The position numbers were made by a program, and so were the translations under genes. The notes under the pieces were generated by a model, which was given only the letters and a program-made list of their open reading frames with translations, made no database searches and was not told where the DNA came from. DNA of 64,000 nt from Paralichthys olivaceus (Eukaryota; Chordata; Actinopteri; Pleuronectiformes; Paralichthyidae). The stretch is from contig NC_091095.1 in assembly GCF_024713975.1 (NCBI RefSeq), positions 1,862,501 through 1,926,500 of the forward strand, in the 5' to 3' direction. Positions 50,401 through 59,237 of this stretch are shown piece by piece (within the stretch, counting starts at the first letter, position 1; every line of letters starts with the position of its first letter).

Positions 50401-52029
50401 CCTTGGAATGGCACTATATAAATTCAAGTTAATTATTATAATTTTTATTATATTTGTGACATACTAAGCATTTTCAGAACAGATGTTAGAGTTTTCCCTT
50501 GTACTGAAGGCATTCTTATTCTCTTACTGTGATTATAGATGGTCCTTTATGATATAAATACATCGTTAGCATGATGCCCGTTCTACCAAAGACGCTAAAA
50601 GCCTTTCACAGCCAGTTCAGACTCCCCCACCCTTCCCCTCCTCCTTTCTCCCTCTTCACATGGACCAATGTCACCAGAAAGAACCCGATAAGAAATACTG
50701 AGAGAACAAACACCTGTGCTTTACATTCCAGCTGATTATCAAGGTCAGACGAACGGCCCCAACAAACTTTTTCCATCAGGTGGAGTGAGATGCATTTTAA
50801 TTAACATTTTTAATTAACCGAGGAGGTCAGTAATATGGAATGGGTCAAATGAACGGAGCTATTTCAACTGGACGCAAACTCTCTGTGGTGCACTTTAATC
50901 TCTGAGCGTAGACAGAAAACTTTTTGTACACATTGACAAAAGTTGAAGACTTTAATAAGTGACATGCTAACAGAATGTACGACCAGGGGGCATTCAGTAA
51001 CTGGGACGTGGCAGCTCACTAACCTCCTCTTCATTCATTCATTCACATGCTCACACAGCTCGTCGCTCTCATGTTCACTGCAAATGTTCCTATACAAACT
51101 TTTTTAAACTCTACTCAGACCAAACTAAAGAGACACACAAAGGTCACTGCAGCAGAACTTAAACACAAACCCTAACTGACAGCAGCATCATTGGAAGGTG
51201 AGTTGATCCACTGAAGCCCTGTTACTCTGTGTACCGACGACACAAGTCACAAATGAACTCACGATCACAACAGCAGGATCCATCAGGTCTACAGTGAGTG
51301 ACTCACAGCTCAGGTGAGGCCTCAGCCTGTTTGTAGACAAACAACAGGTGATGACAGCAAACACGACTCTCCCTCAACATATGGGACCGGTCCGCTAACC
51401 GATGCTACATGTCAGTCGCTGCGAACAGTTTTAAATGTAAACACAAAGTTTAAAAACCACAGTGGAGACGAGTAAAGTTAAAGTTAGAGGCAGGAGACTG
51501 GAGGTTTCCATGCTGCTGTCAAACTAGCTGTTAGCTTAGAAAAGTCCATGTAAGTCAGAGCCTGTGTGTGGAGGTGGAGTTAGCATCGCTGTTTTAAGTT
51601 GGCCAAGTTTATCGCTGTTAGCCTGCTAGCTTAGCATTACCTGCGTTGACTAGATAGTGAATATCTTTTAAATATATATTTATTTATTTATTTTTCCAAA
51701 CTGCAGGAAAACTTTTCCATCGACTCACAGCCCAGACCGTGGTCCCAGCTCGGCGGAGCGGAGTGAACCGGTGTCAAGGGGCAGCTAGCCGGGGAGGCGG
51801 CTAACGTGTTCACCCCCTTACACCTGGATGTCCCCGCGGAGACAACAGTGTCGGAGACTCGCCGAGGCAGCGGCTCGTTAGCTGCCTTCTCTCGATGAAT
51901 CACACGCAAACAAAGTTGACACCGCTCCGGTTAAGTTCGGTGCTCTACCGCTGTGAGCTAACGGAGGCTAACGTTCAGAGAGAAGAGGTGGGAGATGTTT
52001 ACCAGCTGCTGGCGGATCCACCGGAGCAT
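14678..52029 (-). CDS. ATP11B: Phospholipid-transporting P4-ATPase ATP11B (30 coding exons, complete)
   Basis: Exons in transcript order: 52029-52003, 44884-44768, 43725-43636, 41993-41913, 41629-41522, 40935-40807, 39510-39407, 38918-38871, 38717-38653, 38256-38175, 38104-37954, 37253-37056, 36861-36703, 36467-36283, 35364-35296, 35014-34941, 34811-34708, 33943-33762, 32302-32099, 31976-31823, 31680-31578, 31489-31344, 31131-31072, 30430-30303, 30058-29920, 27795-27730, 27430-27327, 26989-26824, 19595-19435, 14759-14678. Total 3486 nt, 1161 codons, every junction in phase. P4-ATPase marks: DGET 178-181 (actuator), PISL 354-357 in the fourth membrane segment, DKTGT with phosphorylated Asp407, KGAES 570-574 (nucleotide domain), GDGAND 795-800. 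The tail NDRSILTLS is ATP11B-like. The family flips phosphatidylserine/phosphatidylethanolamine to the cytosolic leaflet with CDC50A. The exon 13/14 linker is shorter than I recall for human, explaining 1161 versus about 1177 residues. Start ATG at 52029 gives MLRWIRQQL, matching the family N terminus. Confidence 0.96.
16322..16383 (+). other. 62-nt inverted repeat / hairpin in ATP11B intron 29
   Basis: Arms 16322-16344 and 16361-16383 pair over 23 consecutive positions. The outer 15 (GGGCATGCTTGTTTT against AAAACAAGCATGCCC) are perfect, and in plus-strand RNA two of the inner 8 are G-U. The loop is about 16 nt and contains the partly self-complementary GTAG...CTAC. On the ATP11B-sense strand the two wobbles become mismatches. 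It could be a small-RNA precursor, a cruciform-prone site or a collapsed transposon end; sequence alone cannot decide. Confidence 0.6.
18651..18903. mobile_element. Non-autonomous hAT-like element (MITE) in ATP11B intron 29
   Basis: The 253-bp segment begins TAGAGCCCGACAGATA and ends as its near-complement TATCGGTCGGGCTCTA. TAGAG termini fit the hAT superfamily. Flanking 8-mers CTGTTGGG (18643-18650) and CTCTTGGT (18904-18911) match at 6 of 8, as an aged hAT target duplication would. There is no transposase frame. Superfamily assignment is inferred from ends and duplication length. Confidence 0.65.
19435..19595 (-). CDS. ATP11B: ATP11B exon 29: cysteine-rich cytosolic tail
   Basis: This 161-nt exon enters in phase 0 and exits in phase 2. 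It encodes 53 residues plus a split Arg and has eight cysteines, including a CC pair (SLCCYQ). That resembles the cysteine-rich segment before the last exon of human ATP11B. Acceptor CTTCAG and donor CAG/GTGGGG are good. It lies after the last membrane segment, so it is cytosolic; tail cysteines could be palmitoylated, but that is speculation. Confidence 0.88.
22294..22430 (-). CDS. ATP11B: Candidate alternative ATP11B exon '29b', mutually exclusive with exon 29
   Basis: On the minus strand a pyrimidine-rich acceptor GTCCCTCAG precedes a stop-free 137-nt frame that ends at a strong donor CCTAG/GTAGTA. It enters in phase 0 and exits in phase 2, exactly like exon 29, so exon 28 - 29b - 30 is fully in frame (1153 residues in total). 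It starts [15 protein letters not shown], is acidic then proline-rich, and has one cysteine instead of eight. It contains YDPV (YxxPhi) and DNWHLL (DxxxLL). Joining 29b to 29 would shift frame and stop inside exon 29. That supports true alternative use, but transcripts are needed. Confidence 0.62.
22791..22950. mobile_element. MITE-like element with short inverted ends
   Basis: The left end CGTTTACATGGACACC (22794-22809) and right end GGTGTCCATTAAACG (22932-22946) are inverted repeats with one indel. GTCAGT occurs at both flanks (22782-22787 and 22946-22951). 'gtttacatggacacc'-type ends recur in teleost genomes as far as I recall. No coding capacity. Confidence 0.5.
26824..26989 (-). CDS. ATP11B: ATP11B exon 28: last membrane segment and start of the cytosolic tail
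   Basis: This exon completes the Trp codon begun in exon 27, then encodes [16 protein letters not shown], a hydrophobic final helix ([13 protein letters not shown]) and the basic juxtamembrane [17 protein letters not shown]. It exits in phase 0. This is the branch point for the two tails: next comes exon 29 or the candidate 29b. Confidence 0.93.
29334..29339 (-). promoter_or_regulatory. RBFOX motif downstream of the candidate microexon
   Basis: The plus strand reads CATGCA, i.e. UGCAUG in the ATP11B transcript, starting about 25 nt after the microexon donor. RBFOX proteins bound downstream of an exon generally promote its inclusion. Confidence 0.55.
29364..29387 (-). CDS. ATP11B: Candidate 24-nt ATP11B microexon (adds 8 residues, ILRANRQL)
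   Basis: The transcript-sense sequence is a pyrimidine-rich tract ending GTCTTCAG, 24 bases, then donor GTAAGA. Neighbouring exons 25 and 26 exit and enter in phase 0, so the insert keeps the frame. It would add ILRANRQL after residue 969, in the loop between GNGQ and MFGNWTF, which I predict to face the lumen or cell exterior between two late membrane segments. UGCAUG sits 8 nt upstream and about 25 nt downstream. I do not recall this insert in human ATP11B. Support is splice consensus, phase and flanking motifs; transcript evidence is lacking. Confidence 0.6.
29395..29400 (-). promoter_or_regulatory. RBFOX motif upstream of the candidate microexon
   Basis: The plus strand reads CATGCA, i.e. 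UGCAUG in the transcript, ending 7 nt before the microexon's first base. Upstream RBFOX binding generally represses inclusion. A UGC close to a 3' splice site is also typical of neural microexons under SRRM4. Confidence 0.55.
29461..29491. repeat. (GA)n tract in ATP11B intron 25
   Basis: About 15 GA units, 70 nt upstream of the candidate microexon in transcript sense (a CU tract in the RNA). A long CU tract could bind PTB-type repressors; this is inference. Confidence 0.8.
29876..29919. repeat. (CA)n/(CAGACA) microsatellite containing the ATP11B exon 25 donor
   Basis: The repeat runs into the exon boundary at 29920. In transcript sense the donor is CAG/GTGTGTGTGTG, so the 5' splice site is the first GT of the repeat. 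Confidence 0.88.
30590..30785 (+). repeat. Degenerate tRNA-derived SINE-like copy
   Basis: The segment has GCAGAAGGTTGGTGGTTCG (like a polymerase III B-box) and ends with CTTTGATTGGTTAA...AAAGCATTATACAAATACAGTTCATTTATC. I recall this as the degenerate tail of a very common teleost repeat ('...gcgctatataaatgcagtccattta'). No coding capacity. Confidence 0.5.
31578..31680 (-). CDS. ATP11B: ATP11B exon 21: Mg2+-binding GDGAND motif
   Basis: Encodes [20 protein letters not shown] and EAHVGI and exits with one base. GDGAND (795-800) is the invariant P-type ATPase hinge sequence, whose aspartates coordinate Mg2+ during phosphorylation and dephosphorylation. All key residues are intact, so the enzyme should be catalytically competent. 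Confidence 0.95.
32787..32850. mobile_element. Possible fragment of a hAT-like MITE
   Basis: TAGAGCCTGGCTGATTTTGA followed by TTATCGGCC resembles the inverted end of the element at 18651-18903. I find no matching right end, so this is a solo end or an old truncated copy. Confidence 0.35.
33555..33625. repeat. Teleost interspersed repeat fragment
   Basis: TTAGCTTAGCATAAAGACTC then GGGGAAACAGC...CTGTCC closely resembles a very common percomorph repeat ('agcttagcataaagactgg...ggggaaacagctagcctggctctgtcc'), recalled from memory. It sits in ATP11B intron 18, just before an AT tract. Confidence 0.55.
35892..36272 (-). other. Unexplained 126-codon open frame in ATP11B intron 14
   Basis: A long stop-free minus-strand stretch begins 11 nt after the exon 14 donor. 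The translation has a plausible composition ([14 protein letters not shown]...[18 protein letters not shown]) but matches no family I recognise. It cannot continue from exon 14, since read-through meets TGA at once. It may be a chance frame, a transposon remnant or an old retrocopy. Confidence 0.25.
36703..36861 (-). CDS. ATP11B: ATP11B exon 13: catalytic phosphorylation site
   Basis: Encodes [19 protein letters not shown]. Asp407 in DKTGTLT forms the aspartyl-phosphate during the transport cycle. The exon is 53 codons, phase 0 at both ends, and closes with an acidic serine-containing linker (SDDSPDGS) into the nucleotide-binding domain. I recall human having a longer serine-rich linker here; intron 13 (36468-36702) contains no hidden exon that I can see. 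Confidence 0.95.
37056..37253 (-). CDS. ATP11B: ATP11B exon 12: membrane segment with the PISL motif
   Basis: A 66-codon exon, phase 0 at both ends, encoding the hydrophobic stretch [20 protein letters not shown] and the conserved run [24 protein letters not shown] (354-357) is the P4-ATPase signature in the membrane segment that handles the lipid headgroup. Its presence distinguishes flippases from ion-pumping P-type ATPases. Confidence 0.94.
39590..39850 (+). mobile_element. LINE-like 3' remnant in ATP11B intron 6
   Basis: A plus-strand frame from about 39600 reads [20 protein letters not shown] and continues with KQHLLVI. This resembles the region after the reverse transcriptase of L2/CR1-type LINEs ('P-Y-I-T-x-L-L...P-S-R-x-L-R-S'). 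A recognisable teleost 3' tail follows ('gttagataaatgttatctttcttatt...'). It is antisense to ATP11B and too short to be active. Confidence 0.5.
40807..40935 (-). CDS. ATP11B: ATP11B exon 6: actuator-domain DGET motif
   Basis: A 43-codon exon, phase 0 at both ends, encoding [20 protein letters not shown] and [17 protein letters not shown] (178-181) is the P4-ATPase form of the actuator loop whose Glu drives dephosphorylation of the aspartyl-phosphate. The donor is a weaker AAG/GTCTGT. Confidence 0.95.
44885..52002 (-). other. ATP11B intron 1 (7.1 kb): contents
   Basis: Separates the 9-codon first exon from exon 2. I see no nested gene. It contains a short CA tract near 46161-46190, a C run at 47691-47700, a GA tract at 49586-49606 and a degenerate repeat tail around 50396-50450 (GGCACTATATAAATTCAAG). 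Composition rises in GC toward the promoter above about 51.7 kb. A long first intron is where enhancers would be expected, but I cannot point to one. Confidence 0.55.
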
Positions 52030-52340
52030 CCTTCCAGGAGATAAGTAGCGAGCACAGCCGCTAGCTCCGCGCTAGCAACTAGCTACTCCAACAACACCGT
52101 CCAGAAGCACAAATGTCTCCCCCGGCAGGAAGCTCCTCTCGGGCGCATTACGCGACACATTCATGCGGAGCGAGCGAGCGGAGAGAATAAAGATCCGGCC
52201 CTTCCCATTCCGCGGTAATGTCACACTGGCGAGCCCCGGTTAAAGAGACAGTCTGCGGGTCCCAGGTCCACAGAGCTGCGCACCATCACGGCTCTGCTGC
52301 CACGATCAGAGTCACCCTGCCACCTCACAACTCACAGCCG
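51690..52340 (-). promoter_or_regulatory. CpG-rich promoter, 5' UTR and first exon of ATP11B
   Basis: The GC-rich, CpG-dense block spans exon 1 (start codon 52029-52027) and its flanks. No TATA box is evident, as expected of a housekeeping CpG-island promoter. Nothing on the other strand shows coding with splice support, so I do not call a divergent gene. Confidence 0.6.
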
Positions 52341-52395
52341 GGAATCAGAGCTCTGCTGCGGCCTCTCACCGCCCCCTGCTGCCGGTCTGCATCCA

Positions 52396-52571
52396 CAACA
52401 TCCAGAGAGGGAGGGGGAGAGGGGCGGGGGAGAGGGGGCGGGGGAGAGGGGGCGGGGGAGAGGGGCGGGGGAAAGGGGGAGGGGGAGGGAGGGAGGGAGA
52501 GGGAGAGATGATGGGAGGGAGAGAGAGAGATGATGGGAGGGAGAGAGAGAGAGAGGGAGGGAGGGAGGGAC
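52396..52571. repeat. G-rich (GGGGGAGAGGGGC)n then (GGGA/GAGA)n tract
   Basis: Many runs of four to five G separated by one to four bases, about 370-540 bp upstream of the ATP11B start codon. The density is sufficient for G-quadruplex folding on the plus strand. It grades into GA-rich repeats and then the GATA array. Confidence 0.85.
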
Positions 52572-52815
52572 AGATAGATGATAGATAGATAGATAGATGG
52601 ACAGATAGATAGATGGACAGATAGATAGACAGATAGATAGATAGATAGATGGATAGATAGATGGACAGATAGATAGATGGACAGATAGATAGATAGATGG
52701 ATGGACAGATAGACAGATAGATAGACAGACAGATAGATAGTTAGATGGACAGATAGATAGATGGACAGATAGATAGATAGATGGATAGATAGATAAATAG
52801 ATAGATAGACAGACA
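52572..52815. repeat. (GATA/GACA/GATG)n tetranucleotide array
   Basis: About 60 tetranucleotide units, mostly GATA with interspersed GACA and GATG. A long minus-strand frame rich in Y-L-S is simply this repeat translated. It is likely to be highly polymorphic. Confidence 0.92.
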
Positions 52816-54689
52816 GCAGTAGTACTGTTTCATTGACTGTATTCAAAGTGTGAGTATGAATACCCTCAGTGTAGTATTGCAGGACTCTGAGTCATGTTGC
52901 TGACCAGGCACTTTGTTAAACCTGAGCCGACACAGTCGACACTGAAAGTGGATTTTCTTCCTCCGAGCGTGTTTTTGGTTTGTGGAGCCACAGACAGTTG
53001 GTTTCTCATCTCCTGGGGGAAGGTCCTGACTGAAAATGAGAAACTAACCTCGTCCCTCTCTCGTTCATTCACGGTCCCTCGCTCTAGGGGCTTTTCATTC
53101 TCTTTGACTGACGATACGACTGGAAATTATAAATATAATCATTTAGAGCCAGAGCTTCAGGGAGAGTCCCATCGGTGGATTTGCCTTTTTATTCCTCTTG
53201 TTTAAATCTCTCAGCGCTGCCCTCTAGTCCTCCAGTCGTTCCAGGGTTCCTCTTGTAAGGCATCTCACATAAAGTGAGGTCATCTGAGTATTGGTGGCTC
53301 TCTCACAGTGATGAGTCCACTCCTGCCTCCGCCTCCTCGGAGACTTGGTCGTCGTACATCTCAATCAGTCGATGATGTATGGGACACAAACGATGCCCAA
53401 CAGGGAGGAGGAAAAATGCTTGTTTTGAAAATCTAAGTGACGGATTTGGCTGCACTGTGCGTTTTCTACATCGATCCACCGTGAAGCATGTGATTAAAAA
53501 ACGAGATGTTCCCATCGATGGCAAGAGAAGCTGTGATCATACATTCAGAGCAGAGAAAGCTGCAGCTGTCCAGCTGCATTTTCTTTCAAAACACTCACAC
53601 AAACGTATTTGCATGTATTTGCATTGTTCTTAAGAAGCTCACGTTTGCCCCTGAAGGTGTAAGTGTGACTCAACTCTACCACCCGACGTCCCCGTCCTCC
53701 ATCGGGATTTTTCTAAAGATCATAAAAGCCGGAGAAGCTGAGCCAGCATGTATTTATCTGCAGGATTGACACAGCTTTAGGCCTCTGAGTGAGTCAGCAG
53801 AGCAAGGCACTGACTGTGCCAGAGTTCTCACAGCATCTTGGGTTCAAGACCGACTCATCCATCGTGCACAACAGCCCGGGTCACGTGTTTCTCTGCCGTG
53901 TAGCGTGTCCAAGCAGACATGTCAGAAATGTCAAAACGAAGACAGCTTAACTCTGTGACTAATCTCCTGTTTGTGTGTTAGCCCAGCGACTAACCACACC
54001 CATGTGACTGTCAGGATATAATCTGTAGGTTACACTGACTTACATAACGCCGCTGCAGCAGCAGCAGCAGCAGCATCTGGTCCCACAGCTGGATCGGGTA
54101 GTTTGATGTGAGGGATCTGCAGGGAGGCTCATGGTGTTGGCTTTTTCCTGGAAATGAAAAAAAAAAACCACAGATGGATTCTTTCAGGGTTTGAAAGTCA
54201 CGAGGCGATAAGAGCTGTGGTGTTTAGTTTGAACCCGACCAAACATCATCTCCACATGCCACACTGACGTTTGCACAGAGCTTCTCCCTGTTGTTCACGT
54301 CTTGAAGTTACTGCATCTCACATTGGATGAGCTGCAGTAACTTCACGTGCTTCATGAAGCATGAGTCATATCACTGTGGCCCACGCACAGTTGCTGTCAG
54401 ATGAAATGCTGCCTGTGTATTATCCTCATGCCTCAGACAGCGGAGCCAGTGCTCCATGTTGCCCCTGACGTCTGCCACGGAGGAGGATGGTGTTATCCCA
54501 CACAATGTCTGGCTGCCTGCCCACTAATGTATTGAATCCACCACAGCACCGGTACATGTTCTTGACATATTAAGTGCTTATGGGATATCCTGTGTTGTAA
54601 AAAAAATGCAACTCATTCCATTAAGTGATTTTATGCAACACACCGGCTGCAGGACTTCCACACCGAGCATCCTCGTGTGCAGTGGTGGA

Positions 54690-54800
54690 AGTGAAGAATT
54701 ACTCAAACAGATTTCACTGAAGTAAAGACGGTATTAAAAAGGAAATGTACTCAAACTCCCTTCTTATATGTGAATGAATTATATATGTTCTATATATTAT
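54690..54800. repeat. Teleost interspersed repeat fragment ('gcagtggtggaag...')
   Basis: GTGCAGTGGTGGAAGTGAAG with later AGTAAAGACGGTATTAAAAA resembles a very common percomorph repeat ('gcagtggtggaagaagtactcagatc...aagtaaaagtacc'), recalled from memory. Non-coding. Confidence 0.45.
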
Positions 54801-55298
54801 ATATGTTCTTTTCAAATGAAGTGGAATTCATGAACAAAGTAGCATAAAGTGAAATCGCTTGATTAAGATTTGTACTTTCAAATTGCTGTTAAACTAATTT
54901 CTGTCCATGATGGCTTGTGTGTGTGTGTTCGATGATCAAAGATGTCAATTTGAATTTAACGCATCTATTAAATAGATTCATTTTTCTGGTGCAGGAGCGA
55001 GTGATCCCTGACACAACATCATTATCCACTGATTGATAAATGCAGTTCAACAATTGTACGCAGTTGTAAAAGTCCGTCTCTATCTCAAATTGATAAAATC
55101 CAAAACCTTCCAGCTCACACTGATTAAAGTGTTTATCTATCTGTTCCCAGGGGCCCTCTCTCAGCTCGTGGCCCCTGCTTTCCCCACCCTGTAGCAACAC
55201 CCCTGAATTCTTGAAAGCAGTCGATCAGAGGTCGTGTCATTTTATAGATTCTGACAGTTAACGGCAAACAGAGGCTGATTGTCTCATATAGTCTCTTT

Positions 55299-55378
55299 GT
55301 CTCCTCTCCTCTCGTCTCCTCTCCTCTCCTCTCGTCTCCTCTCATCTCCTCTCGTCCCCTCTCGTCTCCTCTCCTCTC
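55299..55378. repeat. (TCTCC)n / (TCTCG)n pyrimidine array
   Basis: Sixteen or so imperfect 5-base units, all pyrimidine on the plus strand except occasional G or A. Purine:pyrimidine asymmetry favours triplex formation. Confidence 0.88.
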
Positions 55379-55514
55379 AGTATTGGACTGAGGTAATCCA
55401 TCAGGCCTGTTTAACCATGCTGTCGCTGATCCTCTTGGTAAATACACCAGCGCTAAGTGGCTTTCACTAATAATACTAATAGGTTTAGGAGAAGTTTTTC
55501 CTCACTCTGCATAG

Positions 55515-55515
<1 letters not shown>

Positions 55516-55554
<39 letters not shown>
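55516..55554. repeat. Homopolymer run of 39 C
   Basis: An uninterrupted run of 39 C between ATAGA and TCCCTG. It could form an i-motif or G-quadruplex, but a run this long is also a common site of sequencing and assembly error. Confidence 0.85.
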
Positions 55555-55557
<3 letters not shown>

Positions 55558-56177
55558 CTGTGTAACGGATGCTTGCTCAGACTTTGGCTTCCACTCCGTG
55601 CGTATTAGTCTCTGTCTTGTTGCATTAACATGAGTATTCGTCCTCCTGTGAGGACCAGCACCTCGGGCAGCCGGTCCGCTCACCTAGGGAAACACAAATG
55701 GATTGGCTTTTAAACTGAGTCAATACCAATATAAGTCTTGGAAGTAATGAACAAATAAAACATTGCAGGACAAGAAATACAGGCGAGGAGGTGGTTCAGT
55801 TCAACGATAGATTTCCAGAGAGTCAGTCGTGTGTTTCATCTGCAATCACAATCAAATGATTTGATGATTGTCGTAATCCACCGGTTTACTTTTTAACAAT
55901 TTACCAAAGTTAAAGCTGTGTTTGAAATCTGACATGTGGTGTGAGTCTCCCTCTTGAGGACGAACTCAGGTGTTACAACTGCAACCCAATTTATTATTAT
56001 ACTGTATTCAATTTATCAAATGCAACAACGACGAGCCAATAAAACACAAAACACAATAAATCAGACAATAGAAACACAAACATCTTCAAAACTCAAATAC
56101 GTTTTATATGTGTGTGTGTGTGTGTGTTCTTATCGGCTCCTTAAGGCAGTCTGTCACAACCTGGTGAATCACCACAG

Positions 56178-56236
<59 letters not shown>

Positions 56237-56393
56237 GCCAGGTGGATGCTATTGGGTTTCCTAAGGAGCTACTAATTCTTCACCTAACACCCTGACCTCC
56301 TTACTCTGTGACCCAGAGAGACAGAGGGAAGCTCTTCATCTACCTCACTGGAGCTGGTCATGGATGACAAATTGCATGTGTGTGCAAGTGCAT

Positions 56394-56427
<34 letters not shown>

Positions 56428-57020
56428 GATCTGAAAATACAAGAGTCCACTACACTTGTTCTGTGTTTAACCTGCAGTTTAAATGGCTGTTTGAGGAGTA
56501 GAAGTAGTTTTTATATATTTTTATATCAGGTAAGTGTTGGGGGGGTTAGGGATAGGACTGATTGATGAAGGGCCTGCTCCTCCCTCTTCTTCTTCATGTC
56601 TATGGGTGGAGGAGGGTCCGGCTTTCAGGGCAGAGTTTTGTTGTTGAACTCTCTTCAGTCCCTGTGGACGGAACATGTTTCACTTTTAATCAGAACCTGT
56701 GACATTATTTGCATCAGATATTTAAAAACGGGAGAAATGAAATGACCGGGGACGTTTCCTTTTCTTGTTGTTGATGCAAACAACCTCCGCTCCCTGTTTG
56801 TTTGTATCTGATAAGATTGGTTCAATGTTAAAGCAGCTTTTTTTTTTTTATCTCTGCACCCACTTTCAAGTTTACTGCATTGCAACCCATCTCCACGACT
56901 GTTCGGAAAGATTCAGAAACTGATTCTCGGAAATGAGTCATGGTTTTTTGGTGATGCAGGACAGCCACCCACAGAGCAACTGAGTCTCATGTCAAAGGGT
57001 TTCCCTCCGATCCCAAAGGT

Positions 57021-57021
57021 A

Positions 57022-57071
<50 letters not shown>

Positions 57072-57088
57072 TGTGTGTGTGTGTGTGA
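57021..57088. repeat. (GT)n microsatellite
   Basis: About 30 GT units with two GA interruptions. The minus-strand poly-(Thr-His) frame here is an artefact. Confidence 0.9.
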
Positions 57089-57969
57089 AGGAAGGGGCAA
57101 TCTATGCTTTGCTGCTTTTCCGATCTGCTTCGTTTCTATCCCGACAAGAAGCTGCATGAAAAAGCGAACCCTCGCCCCTCCATCATTCTGACACACACAA
57201 ACAGACATTTTCTTTTCTGAGTGGTTTTTGTTAAAGATGAAATCCTGCCTGTGATGATGGTTCACTTCCTTGTCCCGGATACAGAGAGAAGACATTCACT
57301 GAAAGAGAGAAATATTATTATGTGAAGGTGGTTTACAGAGAAAACATTTGAAAAAAAAAAAAACAATAAAAAAGGAAGTTTCTGGAGATAAACTCCCTTT
57401 TCAGCAACTTTTTCCATTTTCTTGAGCTGTTTGATGTAAAAGGTGAGAAAACTGTTTCCTGGATTTCCTGGAACTTCTTAGAATCAAATTTTCAATATGT
57501 GTATAGTCAGATTTTTTATTCCTACGTGTATAAAACAGGACTCGCAGATTATACGTGCACACGCAGAGACACAGGTGTGTGTAGAAAGAACCTGCATGCA
57601 TTAAAGTGTCGACAATTAACTGTGATAAAACCTCCAGAGTCGACCACACATCCGTCCGCTCCTTGATGAGGTGTGTGTGTTTTGTATTAAGTTACTGTGG
57701 TAACTCTAGGTCACAACATGCATGTGCCTGTGTGAATGCATTTGTGTGTTTGACGTTGCTGTGGTAACCTTGGCCCCTGCTGACCTTGGCCTTTTAGGGC
57801 CCCTATCCTCCCTGCCCTGGCTCCCCGGCTGCATGTGAGTGAGTGAGCGGCAGCTGGCTCGGACCGGTGCGTCCACATGAGTTCAGACATGCTCAGCGGC
57901 ATCTGGTTTATTTGAGCAGACAGAGCCGCGATGTGTTGTTTCTACTTATCCAGCAAAAGTTCTCCCTCC

Positions 57970-58415
57970 GTCACCAGAGTAGAAGTAGAAGTGCTAAAAA
58001 AAAAAACTCCATGAAAAGAAAAGGTCTGCATTTAAATAATGAAGTCAGAAAGATAAAAGTAAATTATTGTGTGAAAGCAGAATGTCCCATATGATAATAT
58101 CAATCATGCTGTATTATTATTGATGATGGATTGTAATTATATTGTTTGTGTTGCAGCCAGGATGGTTAAGTTGAACCTTTACTCTAATAATGTTCATGCA
58201 CATATTATTAGTTTAATGAATCTAGAATAAAACATGTTTTATGAAATGATCATATGTTTTGTTTGTTCATTAGCAAAGTAAAATCAGAGCAGATTGTACA
58301 AAGTTATTTTGAATGTTAGTATATTTGAAGTAGAGTAAAGGTGAAGTATATAGAGCATCATATATACAGTGGTATAAAGTATAATGCTCTACTTAAAGTA
58401 CTTTTGGTAACTTTT
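57970..58415. repeat. Longer copy of the AGTAAAGTA-type teleost repeat
   Basis: Starts in AGTAGAAGTAGAAGTGCTAA and ends in GGTATAAAGTATAATGCTCT then ACTTAAAGTACTTTTGG, with AT-rich, frame-less sequence between. It resembles a common percomorph repeat with 'aaagta' ends; the family name is not certain. Confidence 0.4.
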
Positions 58416-59030
58416 GGTGAATTTGTGTCGCCATGATGATCGGTAAAGAAATATTTTACGTGTGTTGATTGAAATCCTGGAATGGTTTTGGAAAATCTTT
58501 TTTTTCAGGGTAAAAACCAGTGTGTGTGACGCAACGAGCATCAGGTCACACGTGTGCATGTGCAAATGTACATGTGTGTGAATGTTATCAGGAAAAACTT
58601 TGGTTGAACTCTCGATGGATTGCACAGCTCCAGACTTAGACAGCAGGTGAGTCGATGAGTGTGTGTGTGAGTGTGTGAGTGTGTGAGTGTGTGTGTGTGT
58701 AAAGGAGCGAGCCCACATCACGCTCATCAATCACTCCTGTTGAGCGACGCTTCATCACACGAAGCTTTTGTGATTGAATAATGAATAAAGAACAAACAAA
58801 GTCCACTTCACGCTAAAGTGTGAAACCTGTGATGGACTCACACTGTATATTCAACATCTCAGGCCTCCGCAGCCTCCACGCCTCCAGGCAGTAAACCTGT
58901 CTGTCCGTCAGCAGGTCCGAGCTTTCTAATAGTTCACTCACTTTAAATGACAGGCCTTTCATCTGTCTGTCTGCCCTCTCCAGCTACACCACTTTAATGG
59001 CCCTGACATCATGTAAGCCGTAGCAGCTGG

Positions 59031-59067
<37 letters not shown>
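59031..59067. repeat. (GT)n microsatellite
   Basis: About 18 GT units, 134 bp from a (CA)n tract at 59201-59235. The pair is inversely oriented, so the two could base-pair in single-stranded DNA or RNA. Confidence 0.9.
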
Positions 59068-59073
<6 letters not shown>

Positions 59074-59197
59074 GGTGTGTGCACAGATGAACAGAGAGTT
59101 GTTGATACCTGCATGGTGGTGTGGCTCTAATCCATGTTTGTTCTGCTCCAGCACCAGAGGAGAATGTCCCACACACACACTTATGGCACACCTGCAG

Positions 59198-59200
<3 letters not shown>

Positions 59201-59235
<35 letters not shown>
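59201..59235. repeat. (CA)n microsatellite
   Basis: About 17 CA units, the complement of the (GT)n tract at 59031-59067. Confidence 0.9.

Positions 59236-59237
<2 letters not shown>

Noticed and set aside
52218..52511. Possible divergent gene at the ATP11B CpG island
   Set aside because: The frame ends in Gly/Arg/Glu repeat translation and has no donor or known domain; GC-rich promoter sequence gives such frames by chance.
52325..52846. 173-codon minus-strand frame rich in Y-L-S
   Set aside because: Pure translation of the GATA/GACA array and G-rich tract.
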